DNA of 64,000 bases from STF1-184 sp050178795 (GTDB taxonomy: Bacteria > Bacillota > Clostridia > Christensenellales > UBA1242), in contig JBFXFT010000006.1 of the NCBI GenBank assembly GCA_050178795.1, positions 3,375 through 67,374 on the forward strand, in the 5' to 3' direction. Below, piece after piece: positions 27,595 to 35,719 of the stretch. A program made the position numbers and the translations under genes. Each line of letters opens with the position of its first letter. Position 1 is the stretch's first letter. The notes beneath the pieces are model-generated. The model had not been told where the DNA came from. It saw only the letters and a program-made list of their open reading frames with translations, and did no database searches.

Positions 27595-27661
27595 AAAACT
27601 ATTTAATATTAAATATTGAAAATAGTATTTTATTATGTTATTCTATTTATAGAGGTAAAAA

Positions 27662-28225
27662 ATGTATACGGATAATGTTTTTAAAATTATGAAAGTTGAT
27701 TTAACAGTTTTAAAACTATTAGAAAAACAAGGTTTAAATTACGATAATGTTAAAAATTTTTTAAATGAAATGCCTAAAGAATTTAAAAAACTTGTAGTAA
27801 ATGGGAAAATTAACAATCTAGGTTACGATGAAGGAGAAAATCATTGGATTTTTTTTGAGTATCAAGAAAGAGCCAGAAAGAGTACAGGAGTTGGTGCTTA
27901 TTTTGAAAAACAAAGTGGAAATTATGCAAAAGGTATTACTTTTTTAAATATTTCATATAAAGAAAGTTCTTATTTTGTTAAAATTAATGAATATATTGAT
28001 GGCAATGAAGTATCAGATGAAAGTTATTACTTTTATTTTCCGTCTAAAGATTTCACTTATGATGAAGGAAAAATGAAAAAAGAAGATATTATGTTTATAA
28101 AAAAAGTCAGCCATGAAAATGATCAAACAACTGAATTTGAAGGAAAAATTAATAGATATAAATTTAATCAAATAGAAAATGACATCTATAATAAAGAGCA
28201 AATTAATGATTTTGAATTACAATAA
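27662..28225 (+). CDS. Hypothetical protein, 187 aa
   Basis: No family recognised. Soluble, Lys/Glu/Asn/Tyr-rich, with an N-terminal helical part (VLKLLEKQGLNYDNVKNFL) and alternating strand-like segments (ESSYFVKINEYIDGNEVS). No signal peptide or transmembrane segment. AGAGGTAAAA precedes the ATG. It is very AT-rich, like the 26366 gene, and probably accessory. A terminator 50-80 bp downstream separates it from the ArsR-like gene. Coding is supported by its unbroken frame and start site; the function is open. Confidence 0.55.
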   Translation: MYTDNVFKIMKVDLTVLKLLEKQGLNYDNVKNFLNEMPKEFKKLVVNGKINNLGYDEGENHWIFFEYQERARKSTGVGAYFEKQSGNYAKGITFLNISYKESSYFVKINEYIDGNEVSDESYYFYFPSKDFTYDEGKMKKEDIMFIKKVSHENDQTTEFEGKINRYKFNQIENDIYNKEQINDFELQ

Positions 28226-28272
28226 AAGAGGGTTGATTTGCTTATATATGAAGAATTTTATAAGGTAATGAG

Positions 28273-28303
28273 TAAAAAATGGGTTTTTATAACCTATTTT
28301 TTT
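28273..28303 (+). terminator. Terminator before the ArsR-like gene
   Basis: AAAAATGGGTT pairs with AACCTATTTTT (one G-T pair) over a short loop, followed by a T run. Confidence 0.75.
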
Positions 28304-28327
28304 TGTTTTAATTTTTTTAAAAAAGTA

Positions 28328-28377
28328 TTGACAGCATATATTTATTATGCTATTATGTAATTACGTAAAAACATAAT
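28328..28377 (+). promoter_or_regulatory. Promoter with overlapping dyad, candidate autoregulatory site
   Basis: TTGACA (28328-28333), 17-bp spacer, TATTAT (28351-28356). ATTATGT (28352-28358) and ACATAAT (28371-28377) form an inverted repeat around TTACGTAA and cover the -10 and start region. The 10-bp core GCTATTATGT recurs in the promoter at 29056-29065. Confidence 0.6.
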
Positions 28378-28392
28378 AAGGAGAAATTAATT

Positions 28393-28917
28393 ATGGATAA
28401 CGAAATTTTAAAGAGGTTAGAAGCATTAGAAAAGGAGGTTAAAGACCTAAAAAAGCCAGATTCAGATGCGCAAAAAACAAGTCCATTACCATTTAAAACA
28501 ATAGAAAAATTACAAGAAAACAGAATGGTATTTGGTGGACGCTATGTTGGAAACAATGTGGGTTCAACATTTGGACACGACAATCTAAACATTTTAAAGG
28601 TTTTAGAGTTAGACGATGACAAAATAAGTAAGGTCTTAAACGCACTTGCCAACAAAGAAAGACTAAAAATTTTAAAAGCAGTTATGAAAGAGCAACTTAC
28701 AATTAACGAAATTATGGAAAAATGTGGCTTTAACACGACAGGACAAGCCTATCACCATGTAAACGCTTTAGAAAAAGGTGGTTTTGTGGTTAAAAAGAAT
28801 GACAGAGTTGTAATAGTTGGCAACAAAATAAGCGCATTTTTATTAGCACTTGCAAGTGTTTACCAATTTTTAAACAGCACGACACACGCACCTATAAATG
28901 TTGATGATATGGACTAA
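28393..28917 (+). CDS. ArsR-like winged-helix regulator
   Basis: A 174-aa protein. Residues about 1-25 form a coiled coil (EILKRLEALEKEVKDLKK). A proline-rich linker and a glycine-bearing stretch (FGGRYVGNNVGSTFGHD) follow, then a winged helix (about 80-145): VLNALANKERLKILKAVMKE, INEIMEKCGFNTTGQAYHHV (recognition helix), LEKGGFVVKKNDRVVIV (wing). The position of ANKERLKIL is that of ArsR/DUF-type HTH_20 proteins. No metal-binding Cys/His pair of classical ArsR is evident. Its promoter carries an inverted repeat over the -10, and the following membrane gene has a similar promoter, so both are likely targets. Confidence 0.75.
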   Translation: MDNEILKRLEALEKEVKDLKKPDSDAQKTSPLPFKTIEKLQENRMVFGGRYVGNNVGSTFGHDNLNILKVLELDDDKISKVLNALANKERLKILKAVMKEQLTINEIMEKCGFNTTGQAYHHVNALEKGGFVVKKNDRVVIVGNKISAFLLALASVYQFLNSTTHAPINVDDMD

Positions 28918-29034
28918 AAACATACAAACATATATTTTAATTACATATTAATTTAGTTACAATAACCCTAAATACTATGTTTTACAAAAACAATAAAATT
29001 ATTGGTATAAATTTCACAAATTTTATTAAAATTA

Positions 29035-29070
29035 TTGAAATACGCTATATTTTATGCTATTATGTATTTA
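29035..29070 (+). promoter_or_regulatory. Promoter for the 29089 gene, similar to the ArsR-like gene's promoter
   Basis: TTGAAA (29035-29040), 17-bp spacer, TATTAT (29058-29063). TATGCTATTATGTA (29053-29066) is identical to the sequence at 28346-28359. Confidence 0.6.
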
Positions 29071-29088
29071 CTTAGCAGGAGGGTTATT

Positions 29089-29409
29089 ATGAGAAGAGGT
29101 TTTATATTTGTTATTTTCTGGGCTATAGTTGCAGCAGCACTAGTTTATTTTAATGTTATTACATTTGTTACAGTTCCAAGCCTAAACACTATTTTGTTTG
29201 GTCAAACTTGGTTTACTGACTTTATTGCTACATTAAATTTAACTCTAAGTCAAAGCGTTCTTGCCTACATTTTAGCAGGTGCTGAACTACTTGTTGCACT
29301 AATTTTAGCAAGTTTAAGGTTGCCTTTGATTAAGTTTATATTTGCACTTGGCGCAATTTACTTAATTTATGATGCAGCAGTTGTTTTAATGCCACTAATT
29401 ATTCAATAA
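29089..29409 (+). CDS. Small membrane protein, 106 aa
   Basis: The start is ATG 29089, behind GCAGGAGGG; upstream in-frame starts have no site and would overlap the promoter. Three hydrophobic helices (about 4-26, 55-78 and 82-103) are separated by short loops (FGQTWFTDF). Few charges except the N-terminal RR. No family recognised; small integral membrane proteins of this size are often stress-related. The promoter -10 region is shared with the ArsR-like gene upstream, suggesting co-regulation. Confidence 0.7.
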   Translation: MRRGFIFVIFWAIVAAALVYFNVITFVTVPSLNTILFGQTWFTDFIATLNLTLSQSVLAYILAGAELLVALILASLRLPLIKFIFALGAIYLIYDAAVVLMPLIIQ

Positions 29410-29427
29410 TAAATTATTAATATGACT

Positions 29428-29457
29428 TAAAAAGCAGGCCATTGGCTTGCTTTTTTC
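29428..29457 (+). terminator. Terminator after the 29089 gene
   Basis: AAAAGCAGGCC pairs with GGCTTGCTTTT (one G-T pair) over ATT and is followed by T residues. Confidence 0.85.
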
Positions 29458-29460
29458 ATA

Positions 29461-29489
29461 TTGACGCGGCAACTTTATTGTGCTAAACT
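29461..29489 (+). promoter_or_regulatory. Promoter of the four-paralogue operon
   Basis: TTGACG at 29461-29466, 17-bp spacer, TAAACT at 29484-29489. Confidence 0.6.
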
Positions 29490-29516
29490 TGAGTTAAGAA
29501 AAATCGGAGTATATTT

Positions 29517-30467
29517 ATGGCACTAGAAAGATTAAAAGATTGGATTCATCACATAAGATATCGCAGTTTTGACAAGGCTTTAGCGATGGCTAATGACATT
29601 GTTAACGCCGATTTAGATGAAAGCATACCAGACGATGAAAAAGGCATAGATGCATATTGCAACATACCAGAACTTGAGTTATACCGTAAACCGCTTTCAG
29701 AAAACTCATTTGAGGCTGGTTTTCATGAAGAGATTTTTGACTATTTACATTTGTCAAAGAAGCTAGCGGTTCTTATGTGGTTTGAACGCTTTTTGGCAAA
29801 CAAAGATGACAGAGAAGAAGCATACTTTTTAATGGGAGAAGACCCAAATGGCAGACTGGTAGAAGTTAAAGATGGCGAGTTTATTTTTAACATTCCAGAA
29901 TATATATTTTTTTCAGATGATTTTTTGCCTTACGATTATGCCGCTTTAATAGTTAATATGTCTGCTCAAGCAAAACTTGTTGATAGATACATAAAATTTG
30001 TTAACACTGGTAAACTTTATGAATATGATGAAAGAACTTTAAGCAGTTTGAAGTGTTATGCGCCAAGACCAGAGGCATACGAAAAAGCCTTTACTTATAA
30101 AGTTAAATGTTTTGGAACAGATAAAGAACTTAGACCAGCTGAAGAACAAATAGTTTACGAAAGCAAAATTCAAACACTAACCGAAGAAGAAAAAAGCGCA
30201 CTATTGTTATATTTATTGCACCCACTTACGAGAATACAAAAAGAAGAGTTAAAAGTGCTAGACGAAATGGCAATGAGAAATGAGGCGTACATTAAAAAAG
30301 ACTCTCTGTATGAAAAGTACAAAAAAGATTTTGACCATACGATTAAATTAGAAGAAGAATTTATTACAGAACAAATTGGTAATAGGGACAGGGACGACGC
30401 CTTTTTTGAACTATATGAAAAGCAAAAAAGCGCAAAAGCAACAACCAATAACGAAAAAGACAGATAA
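29517..30467 (+). CDS. Four-paralogue family, member A
   Basis: A 316-aa soluble protein of an unrecognised family. The conserved block is about residues 71-115: DYLHLSKKLAVLMWFERFLA then NKDDREEAYFL. The pattern is (K)LA.L.(W/F)..E..(L/M)A...(D/G)(R). All four genes in this operon share it. After it, all have a strand-rich part and a long helical C-terminal half rich in Lys, Glu and Tyr. No signal peptide or metal-binding cluster. It is the first gene of the run and ends 14 bp before member B. The function is not inferable; the tandem arrangement suggests subunits of one complex or diversified binders. Confidence 0.7.
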   Translation: MALERLKDWIHHIRYRSFDKALAMANDIVNADLDESIPDDEKGIDAYCNIPELELYRKPLSENSFEAGFHEEIFDYLHLSKKLAVLMWFERFLANKDDREEAYFLMGEDPNGRLVEVKDGEFIFNIPEYIFFSDDFLPYDYAALIVNMSAQAKLVDRYIKFVNTGKLYEYDERTLSSLKCYAPRPEAYEKAFTYKVKCFGTDKELRPAEEQIVYESKIQTLTEEEKSALLLYLLHPLTRIQKEELKVLDEMAMRNEAYIKKDSLYEKYKKDFDHTIKLEEEFITEQIGNRDRDDAFFELYEKQKSAKATTNNEKDR

Positions 30468-30481
30468 AAAAAGGATGTAAT

Positions 30482-31498
30482 ATGAGCGTAATTGATGATA
30501 TAAAAAAAGCGATTGCAGACCGCAAAGAAAGGCATAATTTTGCACTTATTGTAAGGGATGCCTACCTTTTAACTTTACAACCAGATGGATTTGGCGTAAC
30601 TTATACCGAAAATGAAGAGCTTGAACAAATTGTTATTAGTGAAGCCACATATTACAAGGCTTTTTATTGGCCAGTTTGGACACAACTAGAGCCAGATGAA
30701 AAATTGGCCGTTTTAATTTTTATGGAACATAAAATGGCAAGAGAAGAGGGTAGACCAGAGGGCATATTTGTCATAGATCATTTTAATAGGAGTTTTAATT
30801 GCAGCAGAAATGGTGACAACTATTTTTATGAACTAGATTCAGCTCTATTTGGTTTTCCTTCAACTAAAACTTATTCAATAGTATCTCACACCGTTGAGGA
30901 AATTGAAGGCAGTGCCGACATAGAAAAACTTGAACTTCAAGAAGAAAAGCGAGAATATTATTCATATTTCTTCGCACAAATTGTATATAATTTGGCTAAA
31001 CGAATAATGGCATACGAAAATAGTGCCAAATTAGACGAGAAAACTTTGGAATATTACAAAAATATGCCAGATGGCGGCAAAGACGAACTTGCTCACATAG
31101 TTAACTTAAATTATGAATTTCCTATGCCAGAATTTTTCCCAAAAATTCTAAAAGATTTAATGGAAGACCAAGCAGTAATAACTTTAAATAAGGAACAGTC
31201 CATTGAATATTTAAAATATATTTCTCAAGTATTTTATCAAGACGACTATGAGAGTTTAAAAAAGGTTGAGGAAAACATATATAATTTAATAACTGACGAG
31301 CAATTTGGTTTTGGAGTTGAAGACCCAATGTTTCAACAATTTAAAGATTGGATAGAAACAGTAAAAGTTTTTGAGGCTAACGTTGCAGAGAAGCTTCTTC
31401 CTGGTAGGGAAATGATAGATATCTATATTAATTTTGTTCATAAACAACAAGAGGAAGAAGAAACTCCAAAAGGGCAAGTACATTTAGAGAGAGAATAG
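30482..31498 (+). CDS. Four-paralogue family, member B
   Basis: A 338-aa protein. The shared block is at about residues 58-100: YKAFYWPVWTQLEPDEKLAV, then LIFMEHKMAREEGRPEGIFV. Among the four it and member D have the clearest WP...(E)K(L/I)A and EGRP elements. C-terminal part helical and strongly acidic, with a Glu-rich tail (QQEEEETPK). AAGGATG lies before the ATG, 14 bp after member A. Cytoplasmic by composition. No enzyme motif was recognised, and the divergence from A, C and D is high, as expected for old tandem duplicates. Confidence 0.7.
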   Translation: MSVIDDIKKAIADRKERHNFALIVRDAYLLTLQPDGFGVTYTENEELEQIVISEATYYKAFYWPVWTQLEPDEKLAVLIFMEHKMAREEGRPEGIFVIDHFNRSFNCSRNGDNYFYELDSALFGFPSTKTYSIVSHTVEEIEGSADIEKLELQEEKREYYSYFFAQIVYNLAKRIMAYENSAKLDEKTLEYYKNMPDGGKDELAHIVNLNYEFPMPEFFPKILKDLMEDQAVITLNKEQSIEYLKYISQVFYQDDYESLKKVEENIYNLITDEQFGFGVEDPMFQQFKDWIETVKVFEANVAEKLLPGREMIDIYINFVHKQQEEEETPKGQVHLERE

Positions 31499-31509
31499 AG
31501 GCATAAAAT

Positions 31510-32487
31510 ATGAAAAGCATAATATCAGGCGAAAAAATATACACTAGAGTAAAAGATACAATTCAATCTAGAATTTTGCTTCGCAAAAATAACCTTGAAA
31601 AACAAGAATTTAGAGCCGATAAAGAAGAATATAAACAAATTCTTGAAGATAGAGCAGTAAATTTAATAAACAAAAATGGCAAGTGGCAAATTATTCCGCC
31701 AGAACAAATTGAAAAATATGAGGATACTTATAGAATTTTAAATATATCTGCTCATAACTATTTTAAGGGCTATCATAACGGTGTGTTTTTAAGGCTTCCT
31801 ATAAGCGTTAAACTAGCAATATTGCAATGGAATGAGGACGATTTAGCGGCACGAGACGGCATAAAAGCAGGAAAAGTTTTGCCTTCTAGGGTAAGAAAAC
31901 TTGACGAAATAATAAACCTTGATCCTATATTTGTGAGTCATTATCTGGTAGATTATAATGCACTAAAAAAGGAAACTTTGGCTTATGTTATTTCCGCAAA
32001 TTTGGAGAGAAATCACAATTATCATGCCGAGATGTATAAAATAAATAAAAAAGTTAACAGTGAGGAGCCCCTTACAAGTTATGAGAAGTTGATTTATGTA
32101 AATATGTTTAATCCACCTTATAATGAGGCACTTGACCTAAAATATGAAAACCACGAAAAGTTTACAGAGGCAGAAGAAAGGGAATATATAAAGATATACT
32201 TTTCGCCAATGAAACAAATGGAACGTAGAATTTTTAATAACCTTTTTGGCAACTTAGAGTATGCGCAAGAATTGATTGAGGTTAGTGATGTTTACTATGA
32301 GCCGTTTAAAGAAGGTGTTTTGGCACAACACAAATTTGCAGACGAATTGTTTGATAAATACTATAAAGGATATACTCTTGAACAATTTTATGAAGAACAG
32401 TTAAAAGAACTTGGATTAAATAAAATGACTGACATAGAACTAATGGCAGCCGTTGAAGGGGCAGAGGATGAACAAGCTATATTTTAA
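31510..32487 (+). CDS. Four-paralogue family, member C
   Basis: A 325-aa protein. The block is at about residues 83-125: NYFKGYHNGVFLRLPISVKL, then AILQWNEDDLAARDGIKAGK. The N-terminal extension is basic and helical (residues 1-60, RILLRKNNLEKQEFR). The C-terminal half carries EYIKIYFSPMKQMERRIFNN and a Tyr-rich helix (YYKGYTLEQFYEEQL), comparable with YKGKTREEVFTVLY near the end of member D. Its last 20 bp overlap the start of D, so the two are translationally coupled. Function unknown. Confidence 0.7.
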   Translation: MKSIISGEKIYTRVKDTIQSRILLRKNNLEKQEFRADKEEYKQILEDRAVNLINKNGKWQIIPPEQIEKYEDTYRILNISAHNYFKGYHNGVFLRLPISVKLAILQWNEDDLAARDGIKAGKVLPSRVRKLDEIINLDPIFVSHYLVDYNALKKETLAYVISANLERNHNYHAEMYKINKKVNSEEPLTSYEKLIYVNMFNPPYNEALDLKYENHEKFTEAEEREYIKIYFSPMKQMERRIFNNLFGNLEYAQELIEVSDVYYEPFKEGVLAQHKFADELFDKYYKGYTLEQFYEEQLKELGLNKMTDIELMAAVEGAEDEQAIF

Positions 32488-33313
32488 TTTAGTTGTAAAA
32501 CCAAAGTTGGATCAAATTTTACTTGAGGAAGAATTTAGTGTTTCGTTGTATGCAGCAAATGGCGATGAAGAGCCTATAGAAATAACGGTTTGCCCTCAAA
32601 ACGCATACAAGGCTTTTAATTCAAAAATTTGGCCTCATCTTTACATTGAGCAAAAAATAGCCAGCATTCAATTTTATGAGGAAATGTTATCAATAGAAAA
32701 AGGAAGACCATCAATACCATTTGTTCTTGATACCAAGGGCAAGTTTCTTATAGGGTTTGAACTTACAGATATTGATACCGTTAAACATACTCTTAATGTG
32801 TCTAGGATAAACAAATATTATCCAATAGCTATTGCCACTTTAATTGCCCAACAAGATAATAGAAGAGACCATTATGACGACTTTTTTAGGTACTATGAAA
32901 CAGGGCTATGTAAAGACAAACAAACAGAACTTTTAATAAAGAGTTATTTAAATCAGTTTGAAGATATGACACCAAAGGCAAAGGATTTTAATAAATGGAC
33001 GCTTGAACAAAAAGCAAAATATTGCCTTCGTTACAATCAGCCTTGTGCTGAAGAGTTAAGAAAGGGTGAAGAAATTGCCGAACATTACTCTGAACAGGCA
33101 GAAGCAATATTAGGTTTAGAAGATGTAACAGCCCATATCTATATGACAAAACTTAGAAAGGAATATGAAAGGGGGCGCGCACTCTTTGACGTGATATATA
33201 AGGGCAAGACGAGGGAAGAGGTCTTTACAGTCCTATATGATAGAATATATAAAGCAGTCGAAAGTGACAAAAATGGCGGCGCAGAAGTAGAGATTGACGT
33301 ATTGGTAAAATAA
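32468..33313 (+). CDS. Four-paralogue family, member D
   Basis: The start is ATG 32468, with AAGGGG seven bases upstream inside member C; an in-frame TTG at 32453 is possible but less likely. Of 281 aa, the block is at about residues 45-90: NAYKAFNSKIWPHLYIEQKI, then ASIQFYEEMLSIEKGRPSIP. C-terminal region: YKGKTREEVFTVLYDRIYK, similar to the end of member C. No signal peptide or membrane helix. It is the last gene of the operon, with a terminator following directly. Confidence 0.7.
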   Translation: MNKLYFNLVVKPKLDQILLEEEFSVSLYAANGDEEPIEITVCPQNAYKAFNSKIWPHLYIEQKIASIQFYEEMLSIEKGRPSIPFVLDTKGKFLIGFELTDIDTVKHTLNVSRINKYYPIAIATLIAQQDNRRDHYDDFFRYYETGLCKDKQTELLIKSYLNQFEDMTPKAKDFNKWTLEQKAKYCLRYNQPCAEELRKGEEIAEHYSEQAEAILGLEDVTAHIYMTKLRKEYERGRALFDVIYKGKTREEVFTVLYDRIYKAVESDKNGGAEVEIDVLVK

Positions 33314-33315
33314 AA

Positions 33316-33346
33316 AAATTGCAACATCAAACTGTTGCATTTTTTT
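33316..33346 (+). terminator. Terminator of the four-paralogue operon
   Basis: TGCAACA (33320-33326) pairs with TGTTGCA (33333-33339), with flanking A and T runs. Confidence 0.88.
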
Positions 33347-33367
33347 ATAAAAATTTTATTTTACTGC

Positions 33368-33397
33368 TTGACAATTAATAGTGCAAAATGTTAATAT
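33368..33397 (+). promoter_or_regulatory. Promoter of tRNA-Asn
   Basis: TTGACA at 33368-33373 and TAATAT at 33392-33397, spacer 18 bp. Confidence 0.6.
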
Positions 33398-33417
33398 ATG
33401 ACAGTCCAATACTATAT

Positions 33418-33492
33418 TCCTCAATAGCTCAGCGGTAGAGCACTCGGCTGTTAACCGATAGGTCGTAAGTTCGAATCTTACTTGAGGAGCCA
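33418..33492 (+). tRNA. tRNA-Asn(GUU)
   Basis: The acceptor arms TCCTCAA (33418-33424) and TTGAGGA (33482-33488) pair perfectly. The discriminator is G and CCA is encoded (33490-33492). D-arm AGCTCAGCGGTAGAGC; anticodon loop CTGTTAA with anticodon GTT at 33450-33452; T-arm GTAAG-TTCGAAT-CTTAC. It stands alone with its own promoter and terminator. Confidence 0.97.
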
Positions 33493-33495
33493 AAT

Positions 33496-33527
33496 AAAAA
33501 CTAGGTAAAACACCTAGTTTTTTTGTT
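33496..33527 (+). terminator. Terminator after tRNA-Asn
   Basis: AAAAACTAGGT and ACCTAGTTTTT pair over a 5-nt loop. Confidence 0.9.
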
Positions 33528-33547
33528 TTTTTAATAGACTACCTATA

Positions 33548-33576
33548 TTGACTTATGAAAATTATGGTGTTAAAAT
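33548..33576 (+). promoter_or_regulatory. Promoter of the trypsin-like protease gene
   Basis: TTGACT at 33548-33553, 17-bp spacer, TAAAAT at 33571-33576. Confidence 0.65.
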
Positions 33577-33593
33577 AAAACAAGAGGTTTTTT

Positions 33594-34304
33594 ATGAGTA
33601 GCAAAAAAAATATTATATTAATTATAACAGGCATACTGATTGTAACGATTGCAACTTTTTTGTTTGTCAATGTTGTTATAAACCCTAGTCCCACAACAAT
33701 TTTTTACAATAATTCATCAAGTATTGTTGAGTTAAAGTGCGTAACAGAATCGGAAGGCGAAAGTTTTGGTACAGCCGAAATAATAAAAGATGATGGAACT
33801 CTTGTCACTAATGCCCATGTTGTTACATTTACTGAACTAAATGTGGTTACAGAGTTTGATAGTTACTTTATACGTTTTAGTAATGAGGAAGAATATAGAG
33901 AAGTATCACTAATTAAGTATGATACGGAAAAAGATATAGCGGTGTTAAAAATAGATGACATATCATTGTTAAATATTAAGCCTATTAAAATAGGAACATC
34001 AAATAATTTAAAGTTTGGCGAAAGAGTTTATGCAATTGGTAATGGTTCAAACTATGGATTAGCTATTACTGAGGGCATAATAAGTATGCCTATAGTAAAC
34101 ATTGAATATTCTGAAGTTGTAAGAGAAGTTATTCAATGTGATTTAACAATAACGGCAGGTAATAGTGGAGGAGCTCTTTTAAATAACAGGGGAGAACTAA
34201 TTGGCATAACAACTTTTAGAACAAGAGATAACTCAGGAAACACAATTTATGGAATAGCTTATTCAATTCCTATAGATGACGTTATTGAATATGTAAATTC
34301 TTAA
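33594..34304 (+). CDS. Membrane-anchored trypsin-like serine protease (HtrA-type, no PDZ)
   Basis: A 236-aa protein. Residues about 6-29 (IILIITGILIVTIATFLFVNV) anchor it, placing the protease outside the cell. The catalytic triad is visible: His in LVTNAHVV, Asp in EKDIAVLKI, Ser in TITAGNSGGAL. This matches the S1C (HtrA/DegP) fold. Unlike HtrA it ends right after the protease domain and has no PDZ domain, so substrate selection and regulation must differ. Single-gene unit with its own promoter and terminator. Probable role: extracytoplasmic proteolysis or processing; the substrate is unknown. Confidence 0.88.
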   Translation: MSSKKNIILIITGILIVTIATFLFVNVVINPSPTTIFYNNSSSIVELKCVTESEGESFGTAEIIKDDGTLVTNAHVVTFTELNVVTEFDSYFIRFSNEEEYREVSLIKYDTEKDIAVLKIDDISLLNIKPIKIGTSNNLKFGERVYAIGNGSNYGLAITEGIISMPIVNIEYSEVVREVIQCDLTITAGNSGGALLNNRGELIGITTFRTRDNSGNTIYGIAYSIPIDDVIEYVNS

Positions 34305-34332
34305 AAAAGCAAATATTACATTTGCTTTTTTT
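34303..34332 (+). terminator. Terminator after the protease gene
   Basis: AAAAAAGCAAAT (34303-34314) and ATTTGCTTTTTT (34320-34331) pair perfectly. Confidence 0.92.
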
Positions 34333-34441
34333 AATTAATCGCATATATAATTAAAGCAAATTTCAACTACATATTGCTTAATTTTTTATGTCAAAAACCC
34401 CTTTTATTAAAAGCAAAAATAACCCCAAAAAATGTTGGGTA

Positions 34442-34469
34442 TTGACAAATTATGCCAGTATGATAAAAT
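34442..34469 (+). promoter_or_regulatory. Promoter of the 34551 gene
   Basis: TTGACA at 34442-34447, 16-bp spacer, TAAAAT at 34464-34469. Confidence 0.6.
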
Positions 34470-34550
34470 TGTATTAGTAATATTTCTTTGAATAAACGCA
34501 AAAAATTTATTCGTTCAGGAATTATTATTAATAAAAAAAAGGGGAATTTT

Positions 34551-35675
34551 ATGAAAAAGAACTTTTTGAAATTTTTTACAGCTGTTGGTCTTGCTTTTAT
34601 TTTAGCAATTACTCCGAGCCTATTTCAAATTAATAAAACACAACAAGCCGTAAATACAAGAACCATTGAATTATCTGTACAAGCAATGGATTACGAAAGT
34701 GTTCTAAATGAAGAATTTGATAACTTTAATTTAGTTACAACAGACTCATTAACAACACTTACAGCAGAGAGCCTAATTAATTTATCAGACTTAGGCGAAA
34801 TAGATAATTTAAGTGAAACCACTAGCGAAGAAGAACAAGAGGTGTCTGTACACTATACTTTTAGTTTTGACAGCGAAACCAACATTGTTACTTTGTTTGC
34901 AGAATTGCAAAATGGAGAAGAGGTCTTAATTGACACACTAACTGGTGTGGCTTTCGTAAATGCGGAAGGCAATTATGACGCTTTGTTTGAAGTTGAAGGT
35001 GATTACATATTATTAAGCGAAATGCAAAATGTTGGAATGATTGAAAACTGTGGCTGGTTTAGCAAATTGGTTAATAAAATTGTGGTAGCAGCAGTCGTTG
35101 TTGTTGCAGTTGCAGCAGTTGCAGCCGTTGTTGTGGCTACAGCAGGTGCAGGATTAGGAGTTGTTATTGCCGTTGGCGCAGCAGCAGGTGCTGTAGCAGG
35201 CGGAGTAGCAGGCGGAGTAATATCTGTTTCTGAATATGGTACATTAGACTGGCGATGGGTCGCTGGAGGAGTTGTTATTGGGGCTGCCTTAGGCGCAGCA
35301 ACTGGCTGGGGCGTTGGCTCTTTAGCCGGAGCAGGAACTGCTGTTGCTAGCACAGCAAGTACTCTTACCGCAACTCAAGCAGACCAAGTAGAAACATTAA
35401 TTAATGATGCTGGTCAAGCGGCATTAAAATATTCACAAACTATTATCAATAATGGATATGTAGATGCAGCGAGCAGATATTATAGAGCTTATGTTGATAA
35501 TTACTCACTTATTACACAAGAAATAATGAAAGCTAAAGACCCAATTATAGAATCAACAGGTAATTTTAAATGGGTTGTTGAAGGTGCAATTGATGCTACA
35601 AGGGGTGTTTGGGAATTAGTAATTGACCCTGTCACTAAAACAATTTTACACTTTTTATTTAATTCTAATATTTAA
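34551..35675 (+). CDS. Secreted protein with glycine-zipper hydrophobic region, toxin-like
   Basis: The start is ATG 34551, behind AAAAGGGGA; upstream in-frame codons run through the promoter leader. Of 374 aa, residues 1-25 are a signal peptide (FLKFFTAVGLAFILAITPS). An acidic, Ser/Thr-rich region to about 165 follows. Residues about 178-265 are an Ala/Val/Gly run with GxxxG spacing (AAAGAVAGGVAGGV, GGVVIGAALGAATGWGVGSL). The YGTLDWRW phrase between two zipper blocks is common in polymorphic toxins and bacteriocin-like proteins before a C-terminal effector domain. The last 110 residues have no motif I know. Toxin function is inference; the gene may instead encode a surface pore or envelope protein. 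Confidence 0.6.
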   Translation: MKKNFLKFFTAVGLAFILAITPSLFQINKTQQAVNTRTIELSVQAMDYESVLNEEFDNFNLVTTDSLTTLTAESLINLSDLGEIDNLSETTSEEEQEVSVHYTFSFDSETNIVTLFAELQNGEEVLIDTLTGVAFVNAEGNYDALFEVEGDYILLSEMQNVGMIENCGWFSKLVNKIVVAAVVVVAVAAVAAVVVATAGAGLGVVIAVGAAAGAVAGGVAGGVISVSEYGTLDWRWVAGGVVIGAALGAATGWGVGSLAGAGTAVASTASTLTATQADQVETLINDAGQAALKYSQTIINNGYVDAASRYYRAYVDNYSLITQEIMKAKDPIIESTGNFKWVVEGAIDATRGVWELVIDPVTKTILHFLFNSNI

Positions 35676-35719
35676 TTAACAATAAAAAGTGAGAATACTA
35701 CACAAAGGAGTTGTATTTT

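Noticed and set aside
29035..29088. Start of the membrane-protein gene at 29035
   Set aside because: That region contains the promoter (TTGAAA and TATTAT). AGGAGG fits ATG 29089.
34551..35675. Cell-wall-anchored adhesin
   Set aside because: No LPxTG motif or repeats; the hydrophobic part is central and glycine-zippered.
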